From Stutzerimonas stutzeri (GTDB lineage Bacteria > Pseudomonadota > Gammaproteobacteria > Pseudomonadales > Pseudomonadaceae): DNA of 64,000 bases. Shown here one piece after another: positions 27,595-36,802 of the stretch. The DNA lies in NCBI RefSeq assembly GCF_019090095.1, contig NZ_JAGQFP010000002.1, positions 620,001-684,000 on the forward strand, read 5' to 3'. The notes under the pieces are model-generated. The model did not search any database. It saw nothing but the letters and a program-made list of their open reading frames with translations, and was not told where the DNA came from. The first letter of the stretch is position 1. Each line of letters begins with the position of its first letter. Both the position numbers and the translations under genes were made by a program.

Positions 27595-30153
27595 TCAGGA
27601 CGGCGGGCTGACACTGCTCAGGGCATCGCTCAGTGCGATCAGCAACTGTGCGGCGCTGATGGGTTTGTGCAGCCAGCTGATGCCGGTGTCACCTTCGCGC
27701 TGCTCGAAGTGGCTGGCAGCGGAAATCACGATGATCGGCAGATGGTGCGTCGCCGGGTTCGCGCGTACCTCGTCGATCAGCTCGCGGCCGCTGCCATCGG
27801 GCAGGTGAAGGTCGAGTGTCATCGCCTCGTAGCGGACGTTGGCCAACTTGTCCCGGGCCGCATGCAGGCTCTGTACCCGGTCCACGGCATAACCGGCGTC
27901 GCGCAGCATCAGGTGCAACAACCGGCCGGTGTCCGGTTCGTCTTCGATCACCAGCAGCCGTGGCTGGCCCTGGTCCGCTGCCGGCGAGGAGGGCTCGAGG
28001 ATGGGCAGCTCGCACCAGAAGGTCGTGCCGCGCGTCTCGCTGGTTTCAAAGCCGACCCGCCCTCCCATGCGCTCGATGAACTTTTTGGTGATGGCGAGCC
28101 CCAGGCCGGTGCCACCCTTCTGACGGCTATCCGAAGCGTCGGCCTGGGCAAACTTCTCGAACACCCGGCTGCGGAAGCTGGCCGGGATGCCGGGGCCCTG
28201 GTCGGTGACGTTGATGCGCACGTGACCGGCATCGGGCAGGCTGCAGTGCAGGCTTACTTCGCCGCCTTCGGGGGTGTACTTGATCGCGTTCGACAGGAAA
28301 TTGGTCAGCACCTGTTGCAGGCGCAGGCCATCGACCCAGACGTTCACATTTGCCGGATCGCGCAGCACACAGCTCACGTTGAAGTGCGCGGCGAAGGCCT
28401 GATTGCTGGCCAGTGCCTCGTCCAGAAGCCGGCGCAGCGCATGTTCGCGCATGTCGAAGGCCATCTTCCCGGCTGCGATTTTTTCCATGTCCAGCAGGTC
28501 GTTGATCAGATAGCCCAGGCGCAGGCTGTTGCGATGGGCGATATCCAGCATCTGCTGCATCGCGGGCGGCACATCGCCCAGCGCACCGCCGGTTACCAGG
28601 CCCAGGGCGCCACTGATGGAGGTCAGCGGCGTGCGCAACTCATGGCTGACGGTCGAGACGAACTGGTCCTTCATCTGCTCGATGCGCTTGTGCTCGGTGA
28701 GGTCCATGCTGGTGCCGCTGATGCGCAGGGGCTGGCCGTCTCGGTCGCGCTGGATGTAGCCCCGGATGAGTACCGGAATCACTTTCCCGCTCTTGTGCAG
28801 GAAGCGCAACTCGGTGGTGAAATGGTCGACCGCCGAGAGCATGGTTTGCGCCAGCTGTGCCTTGGCCGACGCCAGGTCCTCGGGGACCAGCAGGCGCTCC
28901 CAGAGCTTCAGATCCGACTGCAGCTCACCGGGGCGATAGCCGAGCATGTGCCAGGCTCGCGGCGATGCATAGAAGCTGCCGGCGTCCAGATGCAGGTCCC
29001 ATAGGCCGTCGTTGCTGCCCTTGAGGGCGAGGCTGAGGCGCTCTTCGCTGAGTTGCAAAGCGCGTTTGTTTTCGCGGATGCGCTCGGTCATCTGCTGCGC
29101 CAGTGCCTCGGCGCGGCTGCGCCTGAGCGACAGGGAGGCGGTCAGGACGAACAGCAGCACGCTCAGGCCGGCACCAAGTCCGATGACCAGCCAGTTGCTG
29201 GCCTGAAAGAACGCCTCGAACTCCGGCAGGCTCTCCAGGCGCAAGGTCCAGGTCTGCCCGTAGAGGTCGAGCTGTACCACCTGGCTGTACTGTGCCGGCT
29301 CGGCGCGTGGCTGCTGGCGGCTGACGAAGATCAGATCGTCGGGATCCTCCGTTTCACCGGCATAGATGTGCAGGCTGAGGTTGGGATCGGCGGCGCCGAG
29401 GATACCGTGCATCAGGTCGTCCATCCGGTAAGGACTGTAGACGAACCCCCGGAGCGCCTGCAGGCGCTGTTCGGCTGTGCCCGAGGGTTGGTCAGGGCGA
29501 TACAGTGGCACGTACATGAGAATGCCGGCCTGCGTTTCGCCGTGGGTCTCCTGGCGCAGCGTGACCTTGCCGGTGATGTGCGTTTGCCCGGATCGGGCGG
29601 CCTGCAGCATCGCATGGCGGCGCACCGGCTCGGCGAACATGTCATAGCCGAACGCTGCCAGGTTGCGGCCGCGAAATGGCTCGAGGTAGACGATAGGGGT
29701 GTACAGTCGGGCGTCTTCGCGGTGAGGGTGCACGTCGTAGTCGGCGAAGCCCTCAGCGCGAACCCGCTGGATGTGCGCGGTCCGCTCCGCTGGCCGTACG
29801 GCCTCCGCGAAGCCGACACCCTGGATGCCGGGGTAATGCTCGCGTAACCGCAGACGCTCGTTGTAGGCGCGCCACTGGGAGCGGGACACCTCCGCGTTAA
29901 CGTCGAACAGCCCGGCCGCGCCGAGCAGGATCTGCTCGTGGTCGACCATCCGCTTGCCAATGGCTTCGGTGGTGGTCTTGACCAGGAAGTCGAACTGCTG
30001 GTTCGCCGCGCGCTCTTCTTTGAGCGTGAGGTGCTGGAAAATGGCCAGTTGTACGAGCAGGGTGAATGCCAGCACGAGCCAGGCGACACTGTTACGCCAG
30101 TGAAAGAGTTGCCGCACCTTGCTCAAAGGTGCCTGGATTGCGTTTCCGCTCAT
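27595..30153 (-). CDS. CHASE-PAS hybrid sensor histidine kinase
   Basis: An 852-residue membrane hybrid kinase. Order: membrane segment (about 20-40), periplasmic CHASE domain (about 75-270; HEQILLGAAGLFDV, YPGIQGVGFAE), second membrane segment (about 325-345), a PAS domain with PAC (about 370-485), HisKA with phospho-accepting His504 in SHELRT, HATPase with N and G boxes (NAIKYTPEGG, GGTGLGLAI), and a C-terminal receiver with phospho-acceptor Asp781 (LDLHLP). CHASE domains sense small extracellular ligands. No response regulator or HPt gene is adjacent, so the output partner is elsewhere. It is a stand-alone gene between the rpoH terminator and mtgA. Confidence 0.93.
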   Translation of the reverse strand: MSGNAIQAPLSKVRQLFHWRNSVAWLVLAFTLLVQLAIFQHLTLKEERAANQQFDFLVKTTTEAIGKRMVDHEQILLGAAGLFDVNAEVSRSQWRAYNERLRLREHYPGIQGVGFAEAVRPAERTAHIQRVRAEGFADYDVHPHREDARLYTPIVYLEPFRGRNLAAFGYDMFAEPVRRHAMLQAARSGQTHITGKVTLRQETHGETQAGILMYVPLYRPDQPSGTAEQRLQALRGFVYSPYRMDDLMHGILGAADPNLSLHIYAGETEDPDDLIFVSRQQPRAEPAQYSQVVQLDLYGQTWTLRLESLPEFEAFFQASNWLVIGLGAGLSVLLFVLTASLSLRRSRAEALAQQMTERIRENKRALQLSEERLSLALKGSNDGLWDLHLDAGSFYASPRAWHMLGYRPGELQSDLKLWERLLVPEDLASAKAQLAQTMLSAVDHFTTELRFLHKSGKVIPVLIRGYIQRDRDGQPLRISGTSMDLTEHKRIEQMKDQFVSTVSHELRTPLTSISGALGLVTGGALGDVPPAMQQMLDIAHRNSLRLGYLINDLLDMEKIAAGKMAFDMREHALRRLLDEALASNQAFAAHFNVSCVLRDPANVNVWVDGLRLQQVLTNFLSNAIKYTPEGGEVSLHCSLPDAGHVRINVTDQGPGIPASFRSRVFEKFAQADASDSRQKGGTGLGLAITKKFIERMGGRVGFETSETRGTTFWCELPILEPSSPAADQGQPRLLVIEDEPDTGRLLHLMLRDAGYAVDRVQSLHAARDKLANVRYEAMTLDLHLPDGSGRELIDEVRANPATHHLPIIVISAASHFEQREGDTGISWLHKPISAAQLLIALSDALSSVSPPS

Positions 30154-30346
30154 GCTAGCGCTGCCATGCGTTCGGTGGCGAATCGGCGAGAGGATGACTG
30201 CACGTCCGTCTCGATGGCATCCCGTCCATCGGGCGTCGCCGGCATCTCGCGACCTGTCGCATGCAGCTTACTCGTTGCGATGGCGCTCTGCCATAACGCT
30301 CCGTCTGACCGTTCCGGTTGCCGACGAGCGCCGGATCAGCGGTCAG

Positions 30347-31063
30347 TCAATCGGCCTTGGTCGGTTGAAGCTGGTTCAGGTAGTGGCTGCCGCCCAGCTG
30401 CCGCATCTGCTGGCGGATCCAGCTGGCACGTCGGCGTACGTGCGGTCCGGGGCGCCCTGCGCTCCACTCGCGCGGGTTGGGCAGCACCGCGGCCAGCTGG
30501 CTGGCCTGGGCCGTGGACAGGTAGGCCGCGCCTTTGCCGAAATGGTGTTGGGCCGCCGCCTCGGCGCCGAAGATGCCGTTGCCCCATTCGACGCTGTTCA
30601 GATAGACCTCGAGGATGCGCTGTTTCGGCCAGAGCAGCTCGATCCAGGCGGTGAACCAGACTTCGAAGCCCTTGCGCACCCAGCTGCGGCCAGACCAGAG
30701 GAACAGGTTCTTGGCGACCTGCTGGCTGAGGGTGCTGGCGCCACGCAGCGAGCCGCCGCGCTCGTTGTGCGCGAATGCCGCGCGAATGGCGGCGATGTCG
30801 AACCCCCAGTGATTGGCGAACTTCTGGTCTTCGGCCGCGATGACGGCCATCTTCAGGTCATCGGGCAGCACCTTCCATGGCCGCCAGTTGCGCTGCAGGT
30901 CGATGGGCTCGCCGGTGCTCCAGGACTCGATCTTGCGCTCGATCATGAGCGCCGTGAATGGCGGCGGAACCCAGCGCAGCACCAGTACCAGCAGCACGGA
31001 TAGGGCGCTCGACCAGAGCAGCAGTTTGATGAGGCGGCGCGACAGGGCTCGGAGCATGGACAT
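30347..31063 (-). CDS. mtgA: Monofunctional peptidoglycan glycosyltransferase
   Basis: A 238-residue GT51 enzyme polymerising lipid II into glycan strands. One N-terminal membrane anchor (about residues 9-29) precedes the transglycosylase domain. The motif AAEDQKFANHWGFD contains the catalytic Glu. The later GGSLRGASTLSQQVAKNLFL motif and RKGFEVWFTAWIE with the second catalytic Glu region complete the set. There is no transpeptidase domain, hence monofunctional. Divergent from the DUF423 gene, 63 bp apart. Confidence 0.96.
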   Translation of the reverse strand: MSMLRALSRRLIKLLLWSSALSVLLVLVLRWVPPPFTALMIERKIESWSTGEPIDLQRNWRPWKVLPDDLKMAVIAAEDQKFANHWGFDIAAIRAAFAHNERGGSLRGASTLSQQVAKNLFLWSGRSWVRKGFEVWFTAWIELLWPKQRILEVYLNSVEWGNGIFGAEAAAQHHFGKGAAYLSTAQASQLAAVLPNPREWSAGRPGPHVRRRASWIRQQMRQLGGSHYLNQLQPTKAD

Positions 31064-31126
31064 GGTCGGGGGCGGGGTGAACGGGCATTATAACGGCGTC
31101 GTCCACTCCTGACTGGAAGCGCCTGA

Positions 31127-31501
31127 ATGATTCGCCTATTCCTTCTGCTCGCTGCCTTCTTCGGCCTGACCGGCGTGGCGCTGGGCGCCTTTGCGGCACA
31201 TGGTCTGAAAAGTCGTCTCAGCACCGACTACCTCGCGGTGTTCCAGACCGGCGTGCAGTACCAGCTGATTCATGCGCTGGCGCTGTTCGGCGTCGCGTTG
31301 CTGGCGTTGCATGCGCCGGGCCGCCTGCTGAGCGCTGCTGGCGGGCTCTTCGCGCTGGGCGTCCTGCTGTTTTCCGGCAGCCTCTATCTGTTGGCGCTGA
31401 CCGGCGTTACCCGCCTCGGCATCGTCACTCCTATCGGCGGCACCGCCTTTCTGGCCGGATGGCTCTGCCTGCTGCTGGCGGCCTGGAACCTTCGCGGGTG
31501 A
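31127..31501 (+). CDS. DUF423 family small membrane protein (YgdD-like)
   Basis: A 124-residue protein with four hydrophobic segments. The N-terminus FLLLAAFFGLTGVALGAFAA, then HGLKSRLSTDYLAVFQTGVQYQLIHALAL, is diagnostic of DUF423. Function unknown in all relatives I recall. Divergent from mtgA; followed after 105 bp by thiS. Confidence 0.9.
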   Translation: MIRLFLLLAAFFGLTGVALGAFAAHGLKSRLSTDYLAVFQTGVQYQLIHALALFGVALLALHAPGRLLSAAGGLFALGVLLFSGSLYLLALTGVTRLGIVTPIGGTAFLAGWLCLLLAAWNLRG

Positions 31502-31606
31502 GTGATCGCACCACGGCGGCATGGATGAATGGCAACGCGCGTCGCCTTGGTGCGCCGGGGCGATCGGGCTAGAATGCGGGCCCCCTTGTCAATGGTGGCG
31601 ATCACT

Positions 31607-31807
31607 ATGCACATCCAGTTGAACGGCGAGCGCTACGAGCTCCCTGACGGTCAGTCGGTGGCCGATCTGCTGCAACGCCTGGACCTGACTGGGCGGCGGC
31701 TGGCGGTCGAGCTCAATCGAGACATCGTACCGCGCAGCCAACATGGCACGACGCGCCTGGCCGAAGGCGATCAGGTCGAAGTCGTGCACGCGATTGGCGG
31801 TGGTTGA
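31607..31807 (+). CDS. thiS: Sulfur-carrier protein ThiS
   Basis: A 66-residue ubiquitin-like carrier whose C-terminal Gly-Gly (ending AIGGG) is converted to a thiocarboxylate and donates sulfur to the thiazole of thiamine. The frame extends upstream to 31529, but relatives begin MHIQLNGE, at 31607. The gene precedes thiG by 87 bp, the usual thiSG arrangement of Pseudomonas. No thiF-like adenylating gene is nearby. Confidence 0.94.
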   Translation: MHIQLNGERYELPDGQSVADLLQRLDLTGRRLAVELNRDIVPRSQHGTTRLAEGDQVEVVHAIGGG

Positions 31808-31894
31808 TCGGCTTACCGCCTCGATAGCAATTCCGGACGTCGCCCGTGCAGCGACGTACTTCTTCGCTTCATTACAGATGAACAGGATGGTCGC

Positions 31895-32689
31895 ATGAGC
31901 CCAGTTCCGCACGACAAACCCTTTACGCTTGCCGGCCGCACCTATACGTCGCGTCTGCTGGTAGGCACCGGCAAATACAAGGATCTCGACGAGACCCGCG
32001 CCGCCATCGAGGCGTCCGGCGCCGAAATCGTCACTGTCGCGGTGCGCCGCACCAACATTGGCCAGAACCCGGGCGAGTCTAACCTGCTCGACGTCATCTC
32101 GCCGGAGCGCTACACCATCCTGCCGAACACCGCCGGTTGCTACGACGCCGACGAGGCAGTGCGCACCTGCCGCCTGGCCCGCGAGCTGCTCGACGGCCAC
32201 AAGCTGGTCAAACTGGAAGTGCTGGCCGACCAGAAGACGCTGTTCCCCAACGTCATCGAAACCCTCAAGGCCGCCGAAGTGCTGGTCAAGGACGGCTTCG
32301 ACGTCATGGTCTACACCAGTGACGACCCGATCATTGCGCGGCAGCTGGCGGAAATCGGCTGCATCGCGGTCATGCCGCTGGCCGGCCTGATCGGCACCGG
32401 GCTGGGTATCTGCAATCCCTACAACCTGCGCATCATTCTCGAAGAGGCGAAGGTGCCGGTACTGGTCGACGCCGGCGTAGGCACCGCCTCCGACGCGACC
32501 ATCGCCATGGAGCTGGGTTGCGAGGCGGTGCTGATGAACAGCGCTATCGCCCATGCGCAGAATCCGGTGTTGATGGCCGAAGCCATGAAATACGCGATCG
32601 ATGCGGGGCGCCTGGCCTATCTGGCCGGACGCATGCCGAAGAAACTCTACGCCAGCGCGTCCTCGCCGCTCGAAGGCTTGATTCGCTGA
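31895..32689 (+). CDS. thiG: Thiazole synthase
   Basis: A 264-residue TIM-barrel enzyme that forms the thiamine thiazole phosphate from deoxyxylulose phosphate, dehydroglycine and ThiS-thiocarboxylate. The Schiff-base lysine lies in LVKLEVL. Other landmarks are [24 protein letters not shown], the [13 protein letters not shown] phosphate loop and [10 protein letters not shown]. Length is standard. Downstream is a good terminator before trmB. Confidence 0.97.
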   Translation: MSPVPHDKPFTLAGRTYTSRLLVGTGKYKDLDETRAAIEASGAEIVTVAVRRTNIGQNPGESNLLDVISPERYTILPNTAGCYDADEAVRTCRLARELLDGHKLVKLEVLADQKTLFPNVIETLKAAEVLVKDGFDVMVYTSDDPIIARQLAEIGCIAVMPLAGLIGTGLGICNPYNLRIILEEAKVPVLVDAGVGTASDATIAMELGCEAVLMNSAIAHAQNPVLMAEAMKYAIDAGRLAYLAGRMPKKLYASASSPLEGLIR

Positions 32690-32702
32690 GTGATCCCGTC
32701 TC

Positions 32703-32740
32703 CGGCCGCGTTCGTTCCGGGCGCGGCCGTTCCTTTTTTC
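32703..32740 (+). terminator. Terminator after thiG
   Basis: CGGCCGCG ... CGCGGCCG, an 8-bp stem with an 11-base loop, followed by TTCC and six T residues, 13 bp after the thiG stop. It separates thiSG from trmB, whose ATG is only 14 bp on. Confidence 0.85.
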
Positions 32741-32753
32741 TACAGGTCTATTC

Positions 32754-33464
32754 ATGAGCGACACCCTCTCTCCGGCTGACGGCCAACGGCGCATGCGCAC
32801 CATCAAAAGCTTTGTCATGCGCGCCGGGCGCATGACCGAAGGCCAGCAACGCGGCCTGGGCCTGGGTTGGCCGCGATTCGGCCTGGAACTGGCCGACGGC
32901 ATGCGCGATTTCGACCAGGTCTTTGGCCGGTCGGCACCGCGCACGTTCGAAATCGGCTTCGGCATGGGCCACTCCACGCTGGAAATGGCGGCGGCCGCAC
33001 CTGAACAGGACTTCATCGGCGTCGAGGTGCATACACCCGGCGTCGGTGCGCTGCTAAACGGACTTCTGTCACAAAACCTGACGAACGTGCGGGTTTACAG
33101 TTGCGATGCGCTGGAAGTGCTGCGTGAATGCGTCCCCGATGCCAGTCTGGACCGGGTCCTGCTGTTCTTTCCCGACCCCTGGCACAAGAGTCGCCACCAC
33201 AAGCGGCGCATCGTCCAGCCGGCATTCGCCGAACTGGTGCGGCAAAAGCTGAAGGTCGGCGGGGTATTGCATATGGCCACCGACTGGCAGGCCTATGCCG
33301 AACACATGCGCGAGGTGATGAGCGCCGCGCCCGGCTACCGCAACCAGGCGGCCAATGGGCAATACGTCGAGCGTCCACAAGAGCGCCCGACGACCAAGTT
33401 CGAGCGCCGTGGCGAGCGCCTGGGCCATGGGGTCTGGGATCTCAAGTTCGAGCGCGTCGACTGA
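32754..33464 (+). CDS. trmB: tRNA (guanine-46-N7)-methyltransferase
   Basis: A 236-residue SAM enzyme forming m7G46 in tRNA variable loops. The SAM-binding [12 protein letters not shown] motif, [12 protein letters not shown] and the [16 protein letters not shown] catalytic segment are diagnostic of TrmB. The C-terminal [17 protein letters not shown] matches too. The terminator of thiG sits immediately before its start, so a promoter must overlap or precede it. It marks the left edge of the accessory hut block. Confidence 0.97.
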   Translation: MSDTLSPADGQRRMRTIKSFVMRAGRMTEGQQRGLGLGWPRFGLELADGMRDFDQVFGRSAPRTFEIGFGMGHSTLEMAAAAPEQDFIGVEVHTPGVGALLNGLLSQNLTNVRVYSCDALEVLRECVPDASLDRVLLFFPDPWHKSRHHKRRIVQPAFAELVRQKLKVGGVLHMATDWQAYAEHMREVMSAAPGYRNQAANGQYVERPQERPTTKFERRGERLGHGVWDLKFERVD

Positions 33465-33643
33465 TAGAAAAAAGGGTTGTCGTGTGGCACCCGCCAGCGC
33501 CGCGACCCGCGGCCTCAGGGAAGACCAGATAAAACAAGAGCATGCCAGGACGGCACGATCTCCCAACGCCTCAACGAGCGCCTTGCCTATCGGCAAAGGC
33601 CGTTATCTGCCGCGCGTCCTTTGCGCAGCAAGGAGCAAAAGCG

Positions 33644-34981
33644 ATGTATAGGAAATGTGCAGTTCTGCTAATGGCGCTCTGTGCCAGCCAGGTCCAGGCC
33701 AAGGTAGACGAGGCTCAGGCGGCACGCCTGGGCCAGGATCTGACGCCACTGGGCGCCGAGCGGGCCGGCAACGCCAGCGGCAGCATCCCGGCGTGGACCG
33801 GTGGGGTGACAGCGCCGGCCAATTACCAACCGGGCATGCATCATCCCGATCCGTTCGCAGCTGATCCGGTTCTCTACCGGGTCGATAGCACCAATGTCGC
33901 GCAATACGCGGCGCTCTTGCCGGAAGGGCTGCGTGCTCTGGTCGAGCGTGATCCGGACTTCTACCTGCGCGTATTCCCGACACGCCGCAGCGCCGCGGCA
34001 CCCCAGCGCATCTATGACCAGACGCGTGCCAATGCGGAGTCAGCCGAGCTGATCGCCAATGGCAACGGCATCACCGGGGCGGTCGCCGGTATCCCGTTTC
34101 CGCTGCCCGAGGACGGTATGCAGGTCATCTGGAACCATATCCTGCATTACAAGGGCGAGCAGACCCACATGGTCAACAACCAGGCCGTCGTCATCAACGG
34201 CAGGGCCAGCCTGATCAAGCGGGACCGGCACATCTACTACGTCTACAACCGCGAGGGGATGACCCCCGCGCAGCTGGACAATACGCTGCTGTTCTACAAA
34301 TACCGGGTAACCGCGCCGGCTAAGCTCTCCGGGACCGCCCTGGTGGTACAGGATCCCATGGATCAGGTGTTGGCGATCCGCAAGGCCTGGCGCTACAGCC
34401 CGAGCGATCGCCGGGTTCGCCGTCTGCCTTCGCTGGCCTACGACTCGCTGCAACCGGACACCAGCGGACTGGCGACCGCCGACGTGGTCGACTCCTTCAA
34501 CGGCGCGCCGGATCGTTACGAGTGGAAGCTGATCGGCAAGCGGGAAATGCTTGTGCCCTACAACAGCTACGCGATCCATCAGCAGGGCATTCCCTATGAG
34601 TCGATCGTCGGTGCACGGACCCTGAATCCCGACCTGCTGCGCTACGAGCAGCATCGGGTGTGGATCGTCGAGGCGGCGCTGCGCAAGGGATTCAGCCACC
34701 CCTATGCCATGCGCCGGTTCTATATCGACGAAGACAGCTGGCAGATCCTGGCGGTCGATCTGTTCGATGGCGATGCCGAGCTGATCGGCTTGCAGGAGAG
34801 TCATCCGATCAGCTACTACGAGGTGCCGATGTTCGGCAGTACCGTGGAAACGCTGTACCACCTCAAGGATGGCAACTACTTCGTCGACGGCCTGGACAAT
34901 AACGAGCCGATGTACGACTTCAGCGCCCAGATGGGGCCACGCGACTTCTCGCCCGCAGCGCTGCGTCGCGGCGCCAACTAG
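33644..34981 (+). CDS. DUF1329 family exported protein
   Basis: A 445-residue protein with a signal peptide (MYRKCAVLLMALCASQVQA, cleavage about residue 19). The body has the pattern of DUF1329: LTPLGAERAGNASGSIPAWTGG, the AGIPFPLPEDGMQVIWNH repeat and YDFSAQMGPRDFSP near the end. Members resemble outer-membrane lipoprotein-sorting (LolB/LppX-like) folds and occur beside genes for degradation of fatty or steroid compounds; the role is unproven. AAGGAG 9 bases before ATG 33644 fixes the start, and the earlier in-frame ATG at 33542 is not used. No operon partner. Confidence 0.88.
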   Translation: MYRKCAVLLMALCASQVQAKVDEAQAARLGQDLTPLGAERAGNASGSIPAWTGGVTAPANYQPGMHHPDPFAADPVLYRVDSTNVAQYAALLPEGLRALVERDPDFYLRVFPTRRSAAAPQRIYDQTRANAESAELIANGNGITGAVAGIPFPLPEDGMQVIWNHILHYKGEQTHMVNNQAVVINGRASLIKRDRHIYYVYNREGMTPAQLDNTLLFYKYRVTAPAKLSGTALVVQDPMDQVLAIRKAWRYSPSDRRVRRLPSLAYDSLQPDTSGLATADVVDSFNGAPDRYEWKLIGKREMLVPYNSYAIHQQGIPYESIVGARTLNPDLLRYEQHRVWIVEAALRKGFSHPYAMRRFYIDEDSWQILAVDLFDGDAELIGLQESHPISYYEVPMFGSTVETLYHLKDGNYFVDGLDNNEPMYDFSAQMGPRDFSPAALRRGAN

Positions 34982-35418
34982 CGTTCGAGCCCCGCCAGGC
35001 CGTTGCGCGGCCTGGCACCGCCCTGGCCAGCCTGGCCAGCGCCTCCTGATCAGACCCGTCGGTGCCGTCGCGGTCAGCGCCACCACCGGGGTGTCACGAC
35101 GCTACCCACCCTGCCAAGCCCGCTACGGACCCTTGCACGCATCCCGATGCAGCGCCACCGCGGCTCGCGCGCGCATGCTGGACGTCGTAATCGTCCGCGG
35201 CATGCGTCACCTGTGGCGGCGGCGAATAGCGATACCGATGCTCTGCCGCCAGCCGCCAGCCGCGCGGCCTCATCCAGTCGTACCAGAACCACTGCCCGGC
35301 GAGCGACGCCTCGACGTCTGTGCGGCCCCATCGAGGGGCAGTGCAGGCGCCGGGTTGGCGCAACGCACGCTGCGCCGGGATCGGCCGACTCATCGGCACC
35401 ATACCGGGCGGTTCTTAT
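34982..35418. other. Unexplained 0.4-kb gap before the hut promoter
   Basis: Between the DUF1329 stop and the first HutC-type site no convincing gene is seen. A GCCAGGCCG/CGGCCTGGC hairpin at 34994-35016 may end the DUF1329 transcript. Two overlapping minus-strand frames (35094-35402 and 35074-35430) are open but match nothing I recognise and have no clear ribosome site. They could be a decayed gene. Confidence 0.4.
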
Positions 35419-35430
35419 ATGTATATACAA
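35419..35430. promoter_or_regulatory. Distal HutC-type operator
   Basis: ATGTATATACAA differs from the TTGTATATACAA palindrome upstream of hutI by one base. HutC-family repressors bind such sites. It lies 134 bp before the hutI start, 109 bp from the proximal site, a spacing that would allow looping. Confidence 0.75.
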
Positions 35431-35502
35431 TGGCGCTCGTTAGGGTAGTGGCTGCCTGGGTAATAAGCGGCTTACGCGCCGGTAAATAGCGGTTATAGGT
35501 GC

Positions 35503-35540
35503 TTGACCACGCTCTGTGTCTTTTCTATTGTATATACAAT
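35503..35540 (+). promoter_or_regulatory. hut promoter with overlapping HutC operator
   Basis: TTGACC (35503-35508), a 17-base spacer and TATTGT (35526-35531) form a sigma70-type promoter. Its -10 is covered by the perfect 14-bp palindrome ATTGTATATACAAT (35527-35540). A repressor bound there would block polymerase, matching the known HutC-urocanate switch. The operon starts 24 bp after it with hutI. Confidence 0.85.
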
Positions 35541-35563
35541 AAGACAAGCCGAGGTCAGTCCCG

Positions 35564-36802
35564 ATGCCTTCCACTCCCGATAAGCGCCTGCTATGGCGTG
35601 CCGTAAGCGTCTTCGACGGTAGGCAGACCCTGCCTCAACCCATGGCGGTGCTGGTCGAGGCCGGTCGCGTCGCGCTTATGGTGCCTATGTCCGAACTCGA
35701 CGAGGCGCAGGTCGCCGGTGCCTTCGAGGCCGGGTGCGGGGGTGTGATGACGCCCGGTCTGATCGATTGCCACAGTCATCTGGTCTATGCCGGTAACCGC
35801 GCCGATGAATTCGAGCAGCGTCTGGAAGGTGTCGATTACGCTGAAATCGCCAAGGCCGGCGGTGGCATTCTCCGTACCGTGCGCGCCACTCGCGCCGCCA
35901 GCGAGGAGCAGTTGCTGGACGAGAGCCTGCCTCGGCTGCAGGCCCTGCTGGCCGATGGCGTGACCACCGTCGAGATCAAGTCCGGTTATGGCCTGACGAC
36001 CGCCGACGAGCTGAAAATGCTGCGGGTGGCGCGCCGCCTCGGCGAGCTGCTGCCGGTACGAATCACCACGACCTTGCTGGCGGCGCATGCCTTGCCACCC
36101 GAATATGCCGACGACAGCGACGGTTACATCGACCTGGTGTGCGGCGAGATCATCCCGGCGGCCGCAGCCGAGGGCCTGGCCGATGCGGTGGACGTGTTCT
36201 GCGAGCACATCGGCTTCAGCGCAGCCCAGTGCGAGCGGGTCTTTCAGGCGGCGCAACGGCACGGCCTGCCGGTCAAGGCGCATGCCGAGCAGTTGTCCAA
36301 CCAGGGCGCCAGCGCCCTCACGGCGCGTTATCAGGGGCAATCGGCCGACCATATCGAGTTTCTCGACGAGGCCGGGGTGCAGGCCATGGCCGCTGCCGGT
36401 ACGGTCGCGACCCTGTTGCCGGGCGCTTATCACACGTTGCGCGAAACCCAGCTGCCGCCGATTGCGTTGCTGCGTCAGTACGGTGTGGCGATGGCGGTGG
36501 CCGGCGATGCCAACCCCGGCACCGCGCCCATCTGTTTCCCCACCCTGAACCTGAATCTGGCTTGCACGCTGTTCCGTCTGACCCCTCGCGAGGCGCTGGC
36601 CGGCATGACCGCACACGCGGCGCAGGCTTTGGGTAAACCCGAACTGGGCCGCATCGCCGTCGGCGCGCCAGCCGATCTGTGCTTGTGGGATGTCCGAACG
36701 CCGGCCGAGCTGGCGTACGCGGTACAGCCGGGACGACTGCGTCAGCGCATCGTCGGCGGTGTCGTCAGCTATGACAAGGAGGCCGATCGCCATGTGGGCT
36801 GA
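35564..36802 (+). CDS. hutI: Imidazolonepropionase
   Basis: A 412-residue amidohydrolase-superfamily metalloenzyme that opens imidazolone-5-propionate to N-formimino-L-glutamate, the third step of histidine breakdown. The metal ligands His70 and His72 sit in [12 protein letters not shown], and the [11 protein letters not shown] and [13 protein letters not shown] motifs carry further ligands, with GDANPGTAP near the C-terminal Asp site. First gene of the hut operon, directly after the HutC operator. Overlaps hutG by 11 bp. Confidence 0.97.
   Translation: MPSTPDKRLLWRAVSVFDGRQTLPQPMAVLVEAGRVALMVPMSELDEAQVAGAFEAGCGGVMTPGLIDCHSHLVYAGNRADEFEQRLEGVDYAEIAKAGGGILRTVRATRAASEEQLLDESLPRLQALLADGVTTVEIKSGYGLTTADELKMLRVARRLGELLPVRITTTLLAAHALPPEYADDSDGYIDLVCGEIIPAAAAEGLADAVDVFCEHIGFSAAQCERVFQAAQRHGLPVKAHAEQLSNQGASALTARYQGQSADHIEFLDEAGVQAMAAAGTVATLLPGAYHTLRETQLPPIALLRQYGVAMAVAGDANPGTAPICFPTLNLNLACTLFRLTPREALAGMTAHAAQALGKPELGRIAVGAPADLCLWDVRTPAELAYAVQPGRLRQRIVGGVVSYDKEADRHVG

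Noticed and set aside
30154..30346. Frames upstream of the hybrid kinase
   Set aside because: They continue into mtgA antisense and show only low-complexity composition.
35094..35402. 102-codon minus-strand frame in the gap before hutI
   Set aside because: No recognisable family, weak start, and a competing frame of similar quality on the same strand; kept only as an open question.
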